From positions 1 to 38,726 of the IMG/VR virus record IMGVR_UViG_3300025711_000247: 38,726 nt of DNA; one strand, 5' to 3'. A model generated the notes under the pieces. That model saw only the letters and a program-made list of their open reading frames with translations, made no database searches and was not told the origin of the DNA. The DNA is from a virus. This document shows positions 1 to 6,901 of this stretch, piece after piece; within the stretch, counting starts at the first letter, position 1; every line of letters begins with the position of its first letter. A program made the translations under genes and the position numbers.

Positions 1-369
1 GTGCTGACCTGTCCACAACGTACGCGTGAATACCTGACCCTGCATGTCGGGGCATTAGAGTACGAAGTGTTTGGCTTGATGTATTTGGACAACCGTCATC
101 ATTTGATTGCGGTGGAAGATTTATTTCGCGGCACGATTGATGGCGCCTCAGTGCATCCCCGCGAAGTGGTCAAGTCCGTCATCCATCATAGTGCGGCAGC
201 CTGTATCGCGTTTCACAACTATCCCAGTGGTCACTCACAACCCAGTCACGCAGATGAGCTGATCACGCTGCGATTGAAGGAAGCATTAGCGTTGGTCGAC
301 GTTCGCTTGCTGGATCATCTGATTGTGGGTGAAACGATGTATTCGTTTGCCGAAGCTGGGTTGCTATGA
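1..369 (+). CDS. RadC-like JAB/MPN+ domain protein, short form, probably 5' truncated by the window edge
   Basis: The 122 visible residues match the C-terminal JAB (MPN+) domain of RadC-type proteins: the FRGTIDGASVHPREV segment (residues 42-56) and the C-terminal LVDVRLLDHLIVG segment are typical. Short RadC proteins of about 150-165 residues are common on plasmids, prophages and islands; their biochemical role is unproven. The reading frame is open to base 1 (GTG), so the true start may lie upstream. The JAMM metal motif H-x-H-x7-S-x2-D reads H72-N-Y74-x7-S82-x2-D85, so the second histidine is tyrosine and metal binding may be impaired. A strong terminator follows directly. It is probably host or neighbouring-element DNA rather than part of the prophage. 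Confidence 0.85.
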   Translation: MLTCPQRTREYLTLHVGALEYEVFGLMYLDNRHHLIAVEDLFRGTIDGASVHPREVVKSVIHHSAAACIAFHNYPSGHSQPSHADELITLRLKEALALVDVRLLDHLIVGETMYSFAEAGLL

Positions 370-376
370 CCCAGTA

Positions 377-412
377 GCGCCGGGCGCTTCTCGCGCTCGG
401 CGCATTTTTTTT
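377..412 (+). terminator. Rho-independent terminator of the RadC-like gene
   Basis: An 11-bp stem (377-387 with 393-403, one G-U pair) with a 5-nt loop is followed by A and eight T residues (405-412). It starts 8 nt after the RadC-like stop codon. Confidence 0.9.
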
Positions 413-647
413 GGGTGGCTGTGCTGAATGTATTGAGCGATGCGCGTGAGGCTTCTTAGTCCAAAGCAACGCAAGCAACGGAATCAGAAAAGAAGAAGAG
501 GGCGGGATTGCTGATCGGTGGAGCGTGGCACACCATTCTCGCCGTCCAGACCCTGCGCGCGGCCCCCGGCCATATTGGGCTGTCAATGGCAAGCACCAAT
601 CAGCAATGGACGAATTTACCGAGAAACTAAGGGATTTTAGAAAGGAC

Positions 648-666
648 GCCGTCCTGAACGGACGGC
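648..666 (-). terminator. Possible weak terminator at the end of the leftward early operon
   Basis: A perfect 7-bp inverted repeat (GCCGTCC at 648-654, GGACGGC at 660-666, 5-nt loop) lies about 90 bp beyond the last leftward gene. Read on the minus strand it is followed after a few bases only by a short T-rich stretch, so it is a weak candidate. The rest of 413-755 holds no ORF that I find convincing. Confidence 0.3.
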
Positions 667-680
667 TCCGGATGACCAAC

Positions 681-696
681 TGGTGCCCAGAAGAGG
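681..696 (-). other. tRNA-Leu 3'-end fragment; candidate attachment-site core (attL/attR side)
   Basis: On the minus strand these 16 bases read CCTCTTCTGGGCACCA: the 3' part of a T-arm, a 7-nt acceptor strand TCTGGGC, discriminator A and CCA. This is the expected 3' end of bacterial tRNA-Leu genes that begin GCCCAGA. No tRNA body follows; the match stops at 696. Many tyrosine integrases recombine into tRNA 3' ends and leave such a fragment at the far end. Its place between the flanking RadC-like gene and the excisionase-like gene fits a prophage boundary. The tRNA identity is from memory of tRNA sequences, not a search. Confidence 0.45.
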
Positions 697-755
697 CACA
701 CCGTGTTCCATGTGAAACAAATAGTTACGTGCCTTAGTGGGTAATTTTTTGGAAA

Positions 756-1043
756 TCAGTTCTTGTCTCGGTATTGCTCGAACCAAGCGACGATGTCTTT
801 CGCTTTCCATCGCGGCCGGCCGACGCCGCCGCCATCTTTCGGCAGCCGGTAGGGCTTCGGGAAGTCTGGCAGGCACGCATAACGCTCACGGACCTGACTA
901 TCGCTGACCTTGAGATAGGCCGCAATTTCCTTGGTGCTCCATACATCCTGATGGATCGGGATGGACGGCGGTAGATTGGCCGCCAGCGCGGCAACCAGTT
1001 TTTCCAGCGCTTCCAAAGATTCGATGCTCATATCGGTACTCAC
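756..1043 (-). CDS. AlpA-like winged-helix protein, probable excisionase/regulator
   Basis: The 95-residue protein has an AlpA/MerR-type helix-turn-helix: WSTKEIAAYLKVSDSQV (residues 35-51), then the family signature of LPDFPKPYRLP, an RPRW segment and a helix ending DIVAWFEQYR. AlpA-family proteins are small DNA-binding proteins often acting as excisionases or activators of excision genes. It is the last gene of the leftward operon, next to the presumed attachment core, which fits a recombination directionality factor. The GTG start overlaps the upstream stop as GTGA; an in-frame ATG lies at 1031. Confidence 0.8.
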   Translation of the reverse strand: MSTDMSIESLEALEKLVAALAANLPPSIPIHQDVWSTKEIAAYLKVSDSQVRERYACLPDFPKPYRLPKDGGGVGRPRWKAKDIVAWFEQYRDKN

Positions 1044-1453
1044 ATCTTTTCTGTGCTGTCTGGCGAACTAGACGGTGTTAACCACATGACTGGCGTACCG
1101 TATATCGCAAGCTTTAAAATCCCGCTTTCGGTATAACGCCTTGCGTCATAGGGCTGATAAAGCCATCGGTTAACGGCGAAATCATCAGGCGTTTTTAGTC
1201 CGGCCTCATATTCGCCCATGTGACCATCCGGCCATATAAGCTGCTCAGCATCGGTCAGCGTCTTGCAGCCAGCCTTATGCCTGATCGCGCCGCCCACGTT
1301 TTGCTGGCAGTAATTGCACCAAGTCATAGGTCCTATGCTTAGGTTCGCATCGGTCCGGCGAGCCAGGTCTTCTTCATGAATGCAGTCGCGGCACTCATGC
1401 GGCCAGCGGATACCGTGCTTGCATACCGCTGGTGAGGCCAGATGCTCGGTCAT
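1040..1453 (-). CDS. Hypothetical phage protein with putative zinc-binding cysteines
   Basis: I do not recognise a named family. The 137-residue product has an N-terminal C-x2-H...H-x-C-x2-C cluster (CKHG, HECRDC) and then CNYC, suggesting two zinc-binding sites, and a C-terminal part rich in aromatic residues. The start at 1453 is chosen because its ATG overlaps the stop of the preceding gene as ATGA; a longer GTG start at 1474 is possible. It overlaps the excisionase-like gene in the same way, so translation is probably coupled. Confidence 0.7.
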   Translation of the reverse strand: MTEHLASPAVCKHGIRWPHECRDCIHEEDLARRTDANLSIGPMTWCNYCQQNVGGAIRHKAGCKTLTDAEQLIWPDGHMGEYEAGLKTPDDFAVNRWLYQPYDARRYTESGILKLAIYGTPVMWLTPSSSPDSTEKM

Positions 1454-1686
1454 CGTGATGTTCTCCGATTCCACTTCGGAACAATCGCAGCCTGTAGCTC
1501 CGCTAACGTGCCTTGCGTGAACTGATCGTTAGGAAAGCTCATATCGATCATCAGTCCGCAATCACTGCAGTAGATGTAGTGGCATCCGTCGCAGGTGTCA
1601 TCGTCTTGCTTTCCATGGAAATGCACGGCACCACCGCAGAACGGGCAAGGCTTGAGTTCCTCTACTGGGGTGAGCGGGTTATTCAT
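1450..1686 (-). CDS. Lar-like (restriction alleviation family) zinc protein
   Basis: This 78-residue protein has the Lar signature: LKPCPFCGG near the N terminus, a second C-x2-C/C-x2-C pair (CDGC, CSDC) and a C-terminal WNRR. Lar of the Rac prophage modulates type I restriction-modification; many phage members have no tested function, so the name describes family only. The ATG at 1686 is preferred over longer upstream starts because the protein then begins as Lar family members do. It overlaps the preceding gene by 8 nt. Confidence 0.78.
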   Translation of the reverse strand: MNNPLTPVEELKPCPFCGGAVHFHGKQDDDTCDGCHYIYCSDCGLMIDMSFPNDQFTQGTLAELQAAIVPKWNRRTSR

Positions 1687-1864
1687 CGCCGTCATCCGTC
1701 CAGTACGACATTTCTTCATCGGCCGCGCCTTCTGGATCATCCTCGAATCCATCAGACCATTCGGCATAGCTGCATGCATCAGCAACTTCGCTTGCACCGT
1801 CACCAGCACGTTCTATGAACCGTGCTTTCAATCGACGCATAAATTCCGCTTCTTCAAGTGCCAT
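1679..1864 (-). CDS. Small acidic conserved phage protein (61 aa)
   Basis: The product starts MALEEAEFMRRLKARFIERAG and ends in an acidic stretch (DDPEGAADEEMSYWTDDGDE). Proteins of this form are frequent in early regions of proteobacterial prophages, with no known function. The ATG at 1864 overlaps the preceding stop as TGATG; a GTG one codon earlier (1867) is also possible. Confidence 0.75.
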   Translation of the reverse strand: MALEEAEFMRRLKARFIERAGDGASEVADACSYAEWSDGFEDDPEGAADEEMSYWTDDGDE

Positions 1865-2043
1865 CACTGCTTCTCCGTTGGTTTAACAGGTGGTCTTGGG
1901 TCCGGTGATGAACCTGGATTGCTCTCAATGATGATCTTGGTCGGCCGACGAACGGTTGACTCAAGCACACCAACGAAGCACTCATGCGGCTGGCCGAACA
2001 AGAACGTCTTGTCGCATCTAGGACATTGCACAATATTGCTCAT
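1864..2043 (-). CDS. Small zinc-knuckle-like protein (59 aa)
   Basis: The product has CPRC at residues 7-10 followed by H-x-C (PHEC), which looks like a single C-C-H-C zinc site, then a proline-rich C-terminal tail. The start at 2043 has a good GGAG ribosome-binding site 5 nt upstream; longer in-frame starts exist but overlap the 50-codon gene before it. Function unknown. Confidence 0.7.
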   Translation of the reverse strand: MSNIVQCPRCDKTFLFGQPHECFVGVLESTVRRPTKIIIESNPGSSPDPRPPVKPTEKQ

Positions 2044-2092
2044 GGTTACTCCGGTTTTTTCAACTGCCGACCGGTGGCGGCTATCGTGGTAT

Positions 2093-2245
2093 TCATGACT
2101 GCTCTGTTCCAGATTCATTATCGGCTCGACGCCGGCCAGCCTCGTAGCCACGCCTATATGCGTTCATCTCGCCTTCGGGAATCGCTGACAAGCGGCCGAA
2201 CCAAAAACATGCGCCGCATGCGAATATCAAATTTAGCCAGTTCAT
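2093..2245 (-). CDS. Small membrane protein (50 aa)
   Basis: A short gene reading MNWLNLIFACGACFWFG and then a basic, hydrophilic tail ending GTEQS. The first 17 or so residues form one likely membrane segment. Support: AAGGA at a good distance before the ATG, an ATGA overlap with the stop of the preceding gene at 2242, and no other gene in the gap. Function unknown; small membrane proteins of this build are common in phage early operons. Confidence 0.65.
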   Translation of the reverse strand: MNWLNLIFACGACFWFGRLSAIPEGEMNAYRRGYEAGRRRADNESGTEQS

Positions 2246-2535
2246 GTCGTTGGTCCTTCTGCCTCAAGAGATAAGCGGTCCAGACGTTCAATTTCAGCGA
2301 TCAGTAACGCTGCTGCACACACGCAATTGCGGCGATGACCCTTATCTTTAAGAACACCATCAAAGGGCCACGTAGCACTCGCAAGAAACGGTCGGTGTGC
2401 GTGCGTGGCGTACGCAGCAGCCGCTCGCGCAAGCTCGCCACACTCATGGTCATCGTCATGCTCTGCCGTCAACCCCTCGTCCAATATTTGGCGATCACGT
2501 TCTGCGATTATTTCAACGATAGCAGTACTGCTCAT
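2242..2535 (-). CDS. Conserved phage early protein (ERDRQ...GELARAAAAYA family)
   Basis: The 97-residue protein has a pattern seen in many proteobacterial phages: EIIAERDRQILDEG, EHDDDHECGELARAAAAYA, WPF, and a C-terminal AAALLIAEIERLDR helix. No function has been assigned to the group as far as I know. Start and stop are both joined to neighbours by ATGA overlaps. Confidence 0.8.
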   Translation of the reverse strand: MSSTAIVEIIAERDRQILDEGLTAEHDDDHECGELARAAAAYATHAHRPFLASATWPFDGVLKDKGHRRNCVCAAALLIAEIERLDRLSLEAEGPTT

Positions 2536-2804
2536 GGTGTTGGTCCTGATGTGGTCGGAGGGAGTCTCCAGGCGCGGCGCTCACTTAACTGAGCCGCTTT
2601 GCTTTCACGCAGGTCATAGACTTCCATGACGCGTTGCATCTCTCCCGGCGCATTCACCTTGGCAATGCATTCGTCATCGGTCTTGGTGTAGACCGGATAG
2701 TCTTCATGGTCGAACGTGTCGCACACCACGATCATGTGCCGCGCGCTTTGTTCAATGCCTCGATCAAACCAGCGCGAAATATCTGTTTGTGTCGTCATAT
2801 CCAT
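2532..2804 (-). CDS. Conserved phage early protein (90 aa)
   Basis: The sequence DISRWFDRGIEQSARHMIVVCDTFDHEDYPVY resembles a small phage protein family of unknown function. The ATG at 2804 is preferred: a strong GAGGGGAG site lies 5 nt upstream. A second ATG two codons later is possible. Its stop overlaps the next gene as ATGA. Confidence 0.75.
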   Translation of the reverse strand: MDMTTQTDISRWFDRGIEQSARHMIVVCDTFDHEDYPVYTKTDDECIAKVNAPGEMQRVMEVYDLRESKAAQLSERRAWRLPPTTSGPTP

Positions 2805-2832
2805 CACTGCTCCCCTCGGTCTGTAAACGATG

Positions 2833-3420
2833 TCATGCCGCGTCCCAGCGAGACAGCGCATAGTTGATGATCGGCGTGATCTGATAATCAGCCAGCGGCT
2901 TCGGCTCTGCGGACACCCACTGAGTGCCGACAGGCCAATACACGTCCGCTTCTTCAAGCGGCGGTCCCTGCGGCCTGGTCATCAGCGTCACGGTGCCGTC
3001 CTGCGGCATGCTGCGGTGAATTTCGTTTGGCGCTTGCTCGTACACATCGCCCGGCAGGTATTGCTCAGGCTGGCAAACGTACAATTCAACCTCATCCGGT
3101 TCGCCAATGAGGCCACCGCCTTCGCCGGTTGCAATGCGCGAATGCATGTACCGCATGCCCTGATTCCTGAATGGCACTACTCGATCATCTTTGAACACGA
3201 ATCGGCAGTTGATCAGTTCTCCAGAAATGATCTCTGACCGGAGCGGCCACGGGTGCGTGTGCATCGTCGAGACATACTTGACGGTTAATGACGAGTCCCA
3301 TACGTGGATTCGGCCAACATTCGCGATCTTGGTACGAATGAAGCCGAAGCCCTGCGCAGTCCATTCATAGGATGCCCACTTCTCAAGGATCGACTTTACA
3401 AGCGCTGATTGGATATTCAT
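2833..3420 (-). CDS. Cupin-like phage protein (195 aa)
   Basis: The protein looks like a single-domain cupin: MHTHPWPLRSEIISGEL (about residues 53-69) carries the H-x-H of cupin motif 1, and a beta-rich stretch runs to EIHRSMPQDGTVTLMTRP (about 135-152), where H and the following strand could be motif 2. Cupins bind metal and small molecules and include dioxygenases; no substrate can be named here. It sits directly after the integrase gene with an ATGA overlap, so both are translated together. Confidence 0.6.
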   Translation of the reverse strand: MNIQSALVKSILEKWASYEWTAQGFGFIRTKIANVGRIHVWDSSLTVKYVSTMHTHPWPLRSEIISGELINCRFVFKDDRVVPFRNQGMRYMHSRIATGEGGGLIGEPDEVELYVCQPEQYLPGDVYEQAPNEIHRSMPQDGTVTLMTRPQGPPLEEADVYWPVGTQWVSAEPKPLADYQITPIINYALSRWDAA

Positions 3421-4241
3421 TCGAGTGGGTCCACTTCTCTAATGCCGCGGTCGTAAACGCGGCGGGTCATTGCCATGTTGGTATGGCCAGCTAACTGCAT
3501 GGCCGCTTCGATTGATTTGTTATCCGACACGCACTTGGCGCGCAGATCATGGAATGTGAATCTTTGCTTCAACACGCCGCGCTTCAACGCTCGACCCATC
3601 CAGCGCTGCCACAAAGCCTTGAAGCCTTCGGATGTGTACGGCTGGCCATCGCGGCGGCGAATCAGGTACAGACGTGGCAGCATCGGCGGAATCCGGCGAG
3701 CACGTACAAGCAGTTCCTCGAACTTCGGCGTGATGCGTATGGCCATCTTTTTGCCGGTCTTGCCCTGCTCGAAGTACATCAGGCGCTTGGTGACATCGAT
3801 CTGCCGCCAGGTAGCGCGCAGCAAATCGCCTTGCCGCTGGCCGCACATCAGCGCCAGTTCCATCGCAATCTTCACGGACGGCGATACGATGGCGTACAGC
3901 GCGGCGAATTCCTCATTGGTGATGTACCGGGTGCGGGGCTTCGTCTCGTTGCGCTCTACGCCTATGCAGGGGTTGCGCAGGTCATCGTGGGTATACCAAC
4001 GCCCCACGGCCTTGGAGAACACGGCAGACAGCACGCTGATGTGCCTGTTGGCCGATACCTTGCCGGTGTCCACATCCAGGAAGCGGCCAACGTCGCGAGG
4101 CTTTACGGCTAGGCAGTCCATCTCACCGAACGTCGCACGCAGCCGGCGAATGATGGCCTGATAGTCGCGCTGGGTACGCGGTGCCAGTTTAGGCACGCAC
4201 TCCTTCACGTACCTATCGAACAGTTCATTCATCGTGGTCAT
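3417..4241 (-). CDS. int: Tyrosine integrase (site-specific recombinase)
   Basis: The 274-residue protein has an N-terminal SAM-like arm (residues 5-90) and a catalytic domain with the full set of tyrosine recombinase residues: R136 (in GQRQGD), K161 (in GKTGKK), H231-x-x-R234 (FHDLR), H253 (AGHTN) and the nucleophile Y263 (RVYDR). It should catalyse integration and, with an excisionase, excision. The ATG at 4241 overlaps the preceding stop. Unusually it lies in the middle of the leftward operon, about 2.7 kb from the presumed attachment core. Confidence 0.96.
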   Translation of the reverse strand: MTTMNELFDRYVKECVPKLAPRTQRDYQAIIRRLRATFGEMDCLAVKPRDVGRFLDVDTGKVSANRHISVLSAVFSKAVGRWYTHDDLRNPCIGVERNETKPRTRYITNEEFAALYAIVSPSVKIAMELALMCGQRQGDLLRATWRQIDVTKRLMYFEQGKTGKKMAIRITPKFEELLVRARRIPPMLPRLYLIRRRDGQPYTSEGFKALWQRWMGRALKRGVLKQRFTFHDLRAKCVSDNKSIEAAMQLAGHTNMAMTRRVYDRGIREVDPLE

Positions 4242-4483
4242 TTGTGACTACCTTCGTTCTGGGCAGATTTCATGCGCTCTATCTTTTCTGCAACGGCTTG
4301 CTCGATAAATTCAATCGACTTGCCATCGTTTCGATAGCCGCCCTCGAACGTTCCGTTATAGCCATCAGATTTCCAAAATCCACCCTCTCCACAAAAGCAG
4401 TCAGCGGAGTAACTGTATCCAACATGTTCGGACACCTTAGCTTGTAGAGCACACAGCCGACGAATTGCGTCGTTTGCATTCAT
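4238..4483 (-). CDS. Hypothetical protein (81 aa)
   Basis: I do not recognise a family. The middle is rich in glycine, tyrosine and cysteine (CFCGEGGFWKSDGYNGTFEGGY), the ends are helical and charged. ATGA overlaps join it to the gene before and to the integrase gene after it. Confidence 0.65.
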   Translation of the reverse strand: MNANDAIRRLCALQAKVSEHVGYSYSADCFCGEGGFWKSDGYNGTFEGGYRNDGKSIEFIEQAVAEKIERMKSAQNEGSHK

Positions 4484-5298
4484 GACTGTTTTCCTTCGGT
4501 TTGGAGAGATGCGAAGCGGGCTTGGTTGCGTAGGCGGGATAATTCACTGCAAGAGGTCTCCAATACCTCGCCGCATGTCCTGCACCGGAACGCAGTGATA
4601 TTTTTTGCATCTCCAGGATGATGAGGTCTGATTCCGTCGAGGTTACAAGTCCTACCGGCAGCATCCGTTTCGATAAGAATTCTCTGACCGCACCTGCAGC
4701 CAGACTCAATGATATTTGCCTTATCTCCTTCGGTGGGCTGAGATACCACCACTCCAATGTCTGGATTGTTTTTGAATGTGCAGTTATGAAACCCTTCTTT
4801 GAGGGGCTGAGCATTCATGGCTGCGGCAATAGCTTCACGCGGCTCGCTGAACGCGCAGGCTTCTTTAACCCTCCATGCAATCGCGCACAGCAACTCTGGG
4901 GCTTGCGACAACAGCCAGCGAAACTGCTGAGCGTCCACCTCACATGACTTGAGACGGTTCACCTCGGCTTGAAGCTTTACCTTGTCGTCAATGAGGACAT
5001 CGCAATGCTTGTCCAGCCGCTCGATCTCTTTCTCTCGCTCTGTATCTAGGGCGGCGGAATAACTAACGACGCGGACATGACTTTCCTTCAGTCGTTCAAC
5101 CTCTGCTTGCAATGATATTGCCGAGTTCTGTGCGTCCTTAGCGTCTCGGTCACTGCGCATTCTGTCTGAGTGGGCATCGCACAATTCCTCAGTGAGGCGT
5201 GTTACTGAGGCTTGCAGCTCGGCAACTCTCACACGCAGGCAATCATGACAGTCGCAGTCAGCAACGTATTCGTGCGATGGCGTTAGTGGGTCTCTCAT
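4480..5298 (-). CDS. Coiled-coil protein with terminal zinc-ribbon-like cysteines (272 aa)
   Basis: An N-terminal CDCHDC cluster is followed by a long heptad-rich coiled coil (about residues 25-120), a segment resembling the phage EAA-type early proteins (FRWLLSQAPELLCAIAWRVKEA), and a C-terminal zinc-ribbon-like part (CRCGQ, CRTCGE). Function unknown. The ATG at 5298 is chosen for its ATGA overlap with the preceding gene; a longer frame upstream lacks support. Confidence 0.7.
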   Translation of the reverse strand: MRDPLTPSHEYVADCDCHDCLRVRVAELQASVTRLTEELCDAHSDRMRSDRDAKDAQNSAISLQAEVERLKESHVRVVSYSAALDTEREKEIERLDKHCDVLIDDKVKLQAEVNRLKSCEVDAQQFRWLLSQAPELLCAIAWRVKEACAFSEPREAIAAAMNAQPLKEGFHNCTFKNNPDIGVVVSQPTEGDKANIIESGCRCGQRILIETDAAGRTCNLDGIRPHHPGDAKNITAFRCRTCGEVLETSCSELSRLRNQARFASLQTEGKQS

Positions 5299-5513
5299 GT
5301 TGACTCTCTGTCGTCTGTGGCGGTGGTCTCTTTCACGCCAAAGCAATTGTTGTAATCGGCTCGCGTGTACTGTTTTATTCGATCAATACGGCGCTGCATT
5401 ACATCAATGGCTCGACGCTTGCCTTCTTCAAACTGCTCATTCAAATCGCCATCGGTAGCGGCCACGTAAAACGGATGGACGTACTGTAGGTCGTTGAGTG
5501 TTAGCGGATGCAT
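5295..5513 (-). CDS. Hypothetical protein (72 aa)
   Basis: A small, charged protein without a recognised domain (starts MHPLTLNDLQYVHPFYVAA). The ATG at 5513 has AGGA 7 nt upstream, and its stop overlaps the next gene. Confidence 0.65.
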   Translation of the reverse strand: MHPLTLNDLQYVHPFYVAATDGDLNEQFEEGKRRAIDVMQRRIDRIKQYTRADYNNCFGVKETTATDDREST

Positions 5514-5526
5514 GTGAGGTCCTGGC

Positions 5527-5718
5527 TTAGGTTGCGACGTTACGCAGGTAGCAAACCCACGAAAAAAAGAAAATCATCAAAAGCAGTCGCACTACATCTG
5601 CGCCCAGCGACTGCTTCGGCGCTCTTGGGTATTCTGCTAACGCAATGGTCAGCGTTGTCATGGTGATTCCGACAATTCCCATCCAGAAAACTACCCGCAG
5701 ATACGTATCAATGCCCAT
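5527..5718 (-). CDS. Small two-pass membrane protein (63 aa)
   Basis: Two hydrophobic stretches (YLRVVFWMGIVGITMTTLTIA and VVRLLLMIFFFSWVCYL) flank a short loop (EYPRAPKQSLGAD). The start at 5718 has AGAGGAAAG just upstream. Function unknown. Confidence 0.65.
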   Translation of the reverse strand: MGIDTYLRVVFWMGIVGITMTTLTIALAEYPRAPKQSLGADVVRLLLMIFFFSWVCYLRNVAT

Positions 5719-5731
5719 GCTTTCCTCTGTA

Positions 5732-6310
5732 TTAGTTAGCAGTTGCGTCGAGACCAATGTCCCGCGCCCGGTTAATGTCGGCCATCTTGCTGGTATCGCC
5801 GCCGCGATCCGGGTGGTGTTCCATGCTCAATCGGCGATGCGCCTGTTCGATGTCTGCGCGGCTCGCGTCAGGACCATCAAGCCCAAGCGTCTGCCACCAG
5901 GCGGTAGGCGCAGGCAGCGCAGTGAACCCAGTGAACGCCTGCTCAACCATGCTACCGCTGCCCCATCGCTCGATACCGCGGAGAGCTGCGATGGTGTGCG
6001 AGATGGCGCGCATGTTGTCTTCAACGCGCTTCCAGCGATCACACGCGAAACACATGGGTTTGTTTTTGTGCTTGAAGTACACGGCCACGCCTGTGTCATC
6101 AATCCGCGGCTGGCTGGCATATGGCAGTCCGTCGCGGCGGGTCGCAAGATTGGACGATATGATCAGTCCTGACCCACCCATGCGCGCCACTTCGTTGGCC
6201 ACATCCTTGATTGCCTTGCCGAGCGTTACATCGAAGCGTGAATTCTCCGGCCACTTCGTGCGTGGTCGGCCTGCCGGCCAGGTGAGCGGATATGCTTCTG
6301 TTGGTATCAC
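5732..6310 (-). CDS. J-domain protein (DnaJ-like cochaperone), phage type
   Basis: A C-terminal J domain (about residues 138-190) carries the essential HPD at 166-168 in EHHPDRGGD, which stimulates DnaK ATPase in the family. The N-terminal 130 residues contain a small DUF-like region with CFAC but no G/F or zinc-finger region, so it is a J-only cochaperone. Phage J-proteins may help DNA replication or head assembly through host DnaK; here it lies beside recombination genes. GTG start with AGGAAG upstream. Confidence 0.8.
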   Translation of the reverse strand: MIPTEAYPLTWPAGRPRTKWPENSRFDVTLGKAIKDVANEVARMGGSGLIISSNLATRRDGLPYASQPRIDDTGVAVYFKHKNKPMCFACDRWKRVEDNMRAISHTIAALRGIERWGSGSMVEQAFTGFTALPAPTAWWQTLGLDGPDASRADIEQAHRRLSMEHHPDRGGDTSKMADINRARDIGLDATAN

Positions 6311-6325
6311 TTGTAACTTCCTAAT

Positions 6326-6901
6326 CTAAGCAGCGGTTAGCCGGGCCGACGCAGCATCACTTGCAGACTTGATCAACGTTTTGTCGTTCTTGGCCATCGA
6401 GTCCCACAACTTGCGGCGCTCTTCTTCCAGTGCAGCGAACGATGACGTGCTGTCACACGCTTCGTAACGATCAAGCAGCGTGTTGATGGTTTCGTCTGAT
6501 GGCGGCGAGGCAACGGCGAGCGGCTTCACAGTGAACGGCTTGCGGCTTGCGCGCGTGGCGGTCAATGCCATCGTGACCGGTGCCTCGATGTGTGACATGT
6601 GGCTGATGCGAATGCCGCCTACCTTCTGGCCGCCAAACATCACATCGGGATCGCGATAGAGCGTCATCGAGCGGCCAACGTATTGCTTGGCATCGGCGCC
6701 CCATACTTGCACCAGTACGCGGCGCATGGACTTGCATACCTTGTATGGTTTGCCACCGTCATTCTCGAAGTGAATCGCGACTGGCTGTTCGTCGCCGGCT
6801 TTGAATCGCACGTCAGCCACGCGAATGGTCATGGTCTGGCCGATCAAATCGTCCGCGTTCAATTGATCTGACTTGGGCGCAATGGTCTGCAGCATATTCA
6901 T
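6326..6901 (-). CDS. Conserved phage recombination-cluster protein (191 aa), probable partner of YqaJ exonuclease
   Basis: The sequence pattern LNADDLIGQTMTIRVADVRFKAGDEQPVAIHFE...GKPYKVCKSMRRVLVQVWGADAKQYVGRSMTLYRDPDV... is typical of a phage family found next to YqaJ-type exonucleases. The beta-rich N-terminal half could be an OB-like fold. The C-terminal half is helical. A single-strand DNA binding or annealing role is inferred only from position: its ATG overlaps the exonuclease stop, and no RecT, Beta or Erf gene is seen. Confidence 0.75.
   Translation of the reverse strand: MNMLQTIAPKSDQLNADDLIGQTMTIRVADVRFKAGDEQPVAIHFENDGGKPYKVCKSMRRVLVQVWGADAKQYVGRSMTLYRDPDVMFGGQKVGGIRISHMSHIEAPVTMALTATRASRKPFTVKPLAVASPPSDETINTLLDRYEACDSTSSFAALEEERRKLWDSMAKNDKTLIKSASDAASARLTAA

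Noticed and set aside
263-679. Frames on both strands in the 413-755 gap (minus 263-679, plus 525-737)
   Set aside because: Low-complexity, no SD, cross the RadC terminator or the tRNA-like core, no recognisable protein.
3475-4161. Long plus-strand frames across the integrase gene
   Set aside because: They are antisense to a gene with all catalytic residues of a tyrosine recombinase.
5732-6310. J-domain protein as a full DnaJ chaperone
   Set aside because: It lacks the G/F region and the four-repeat zinc finger; only the J domain with HPD is present.
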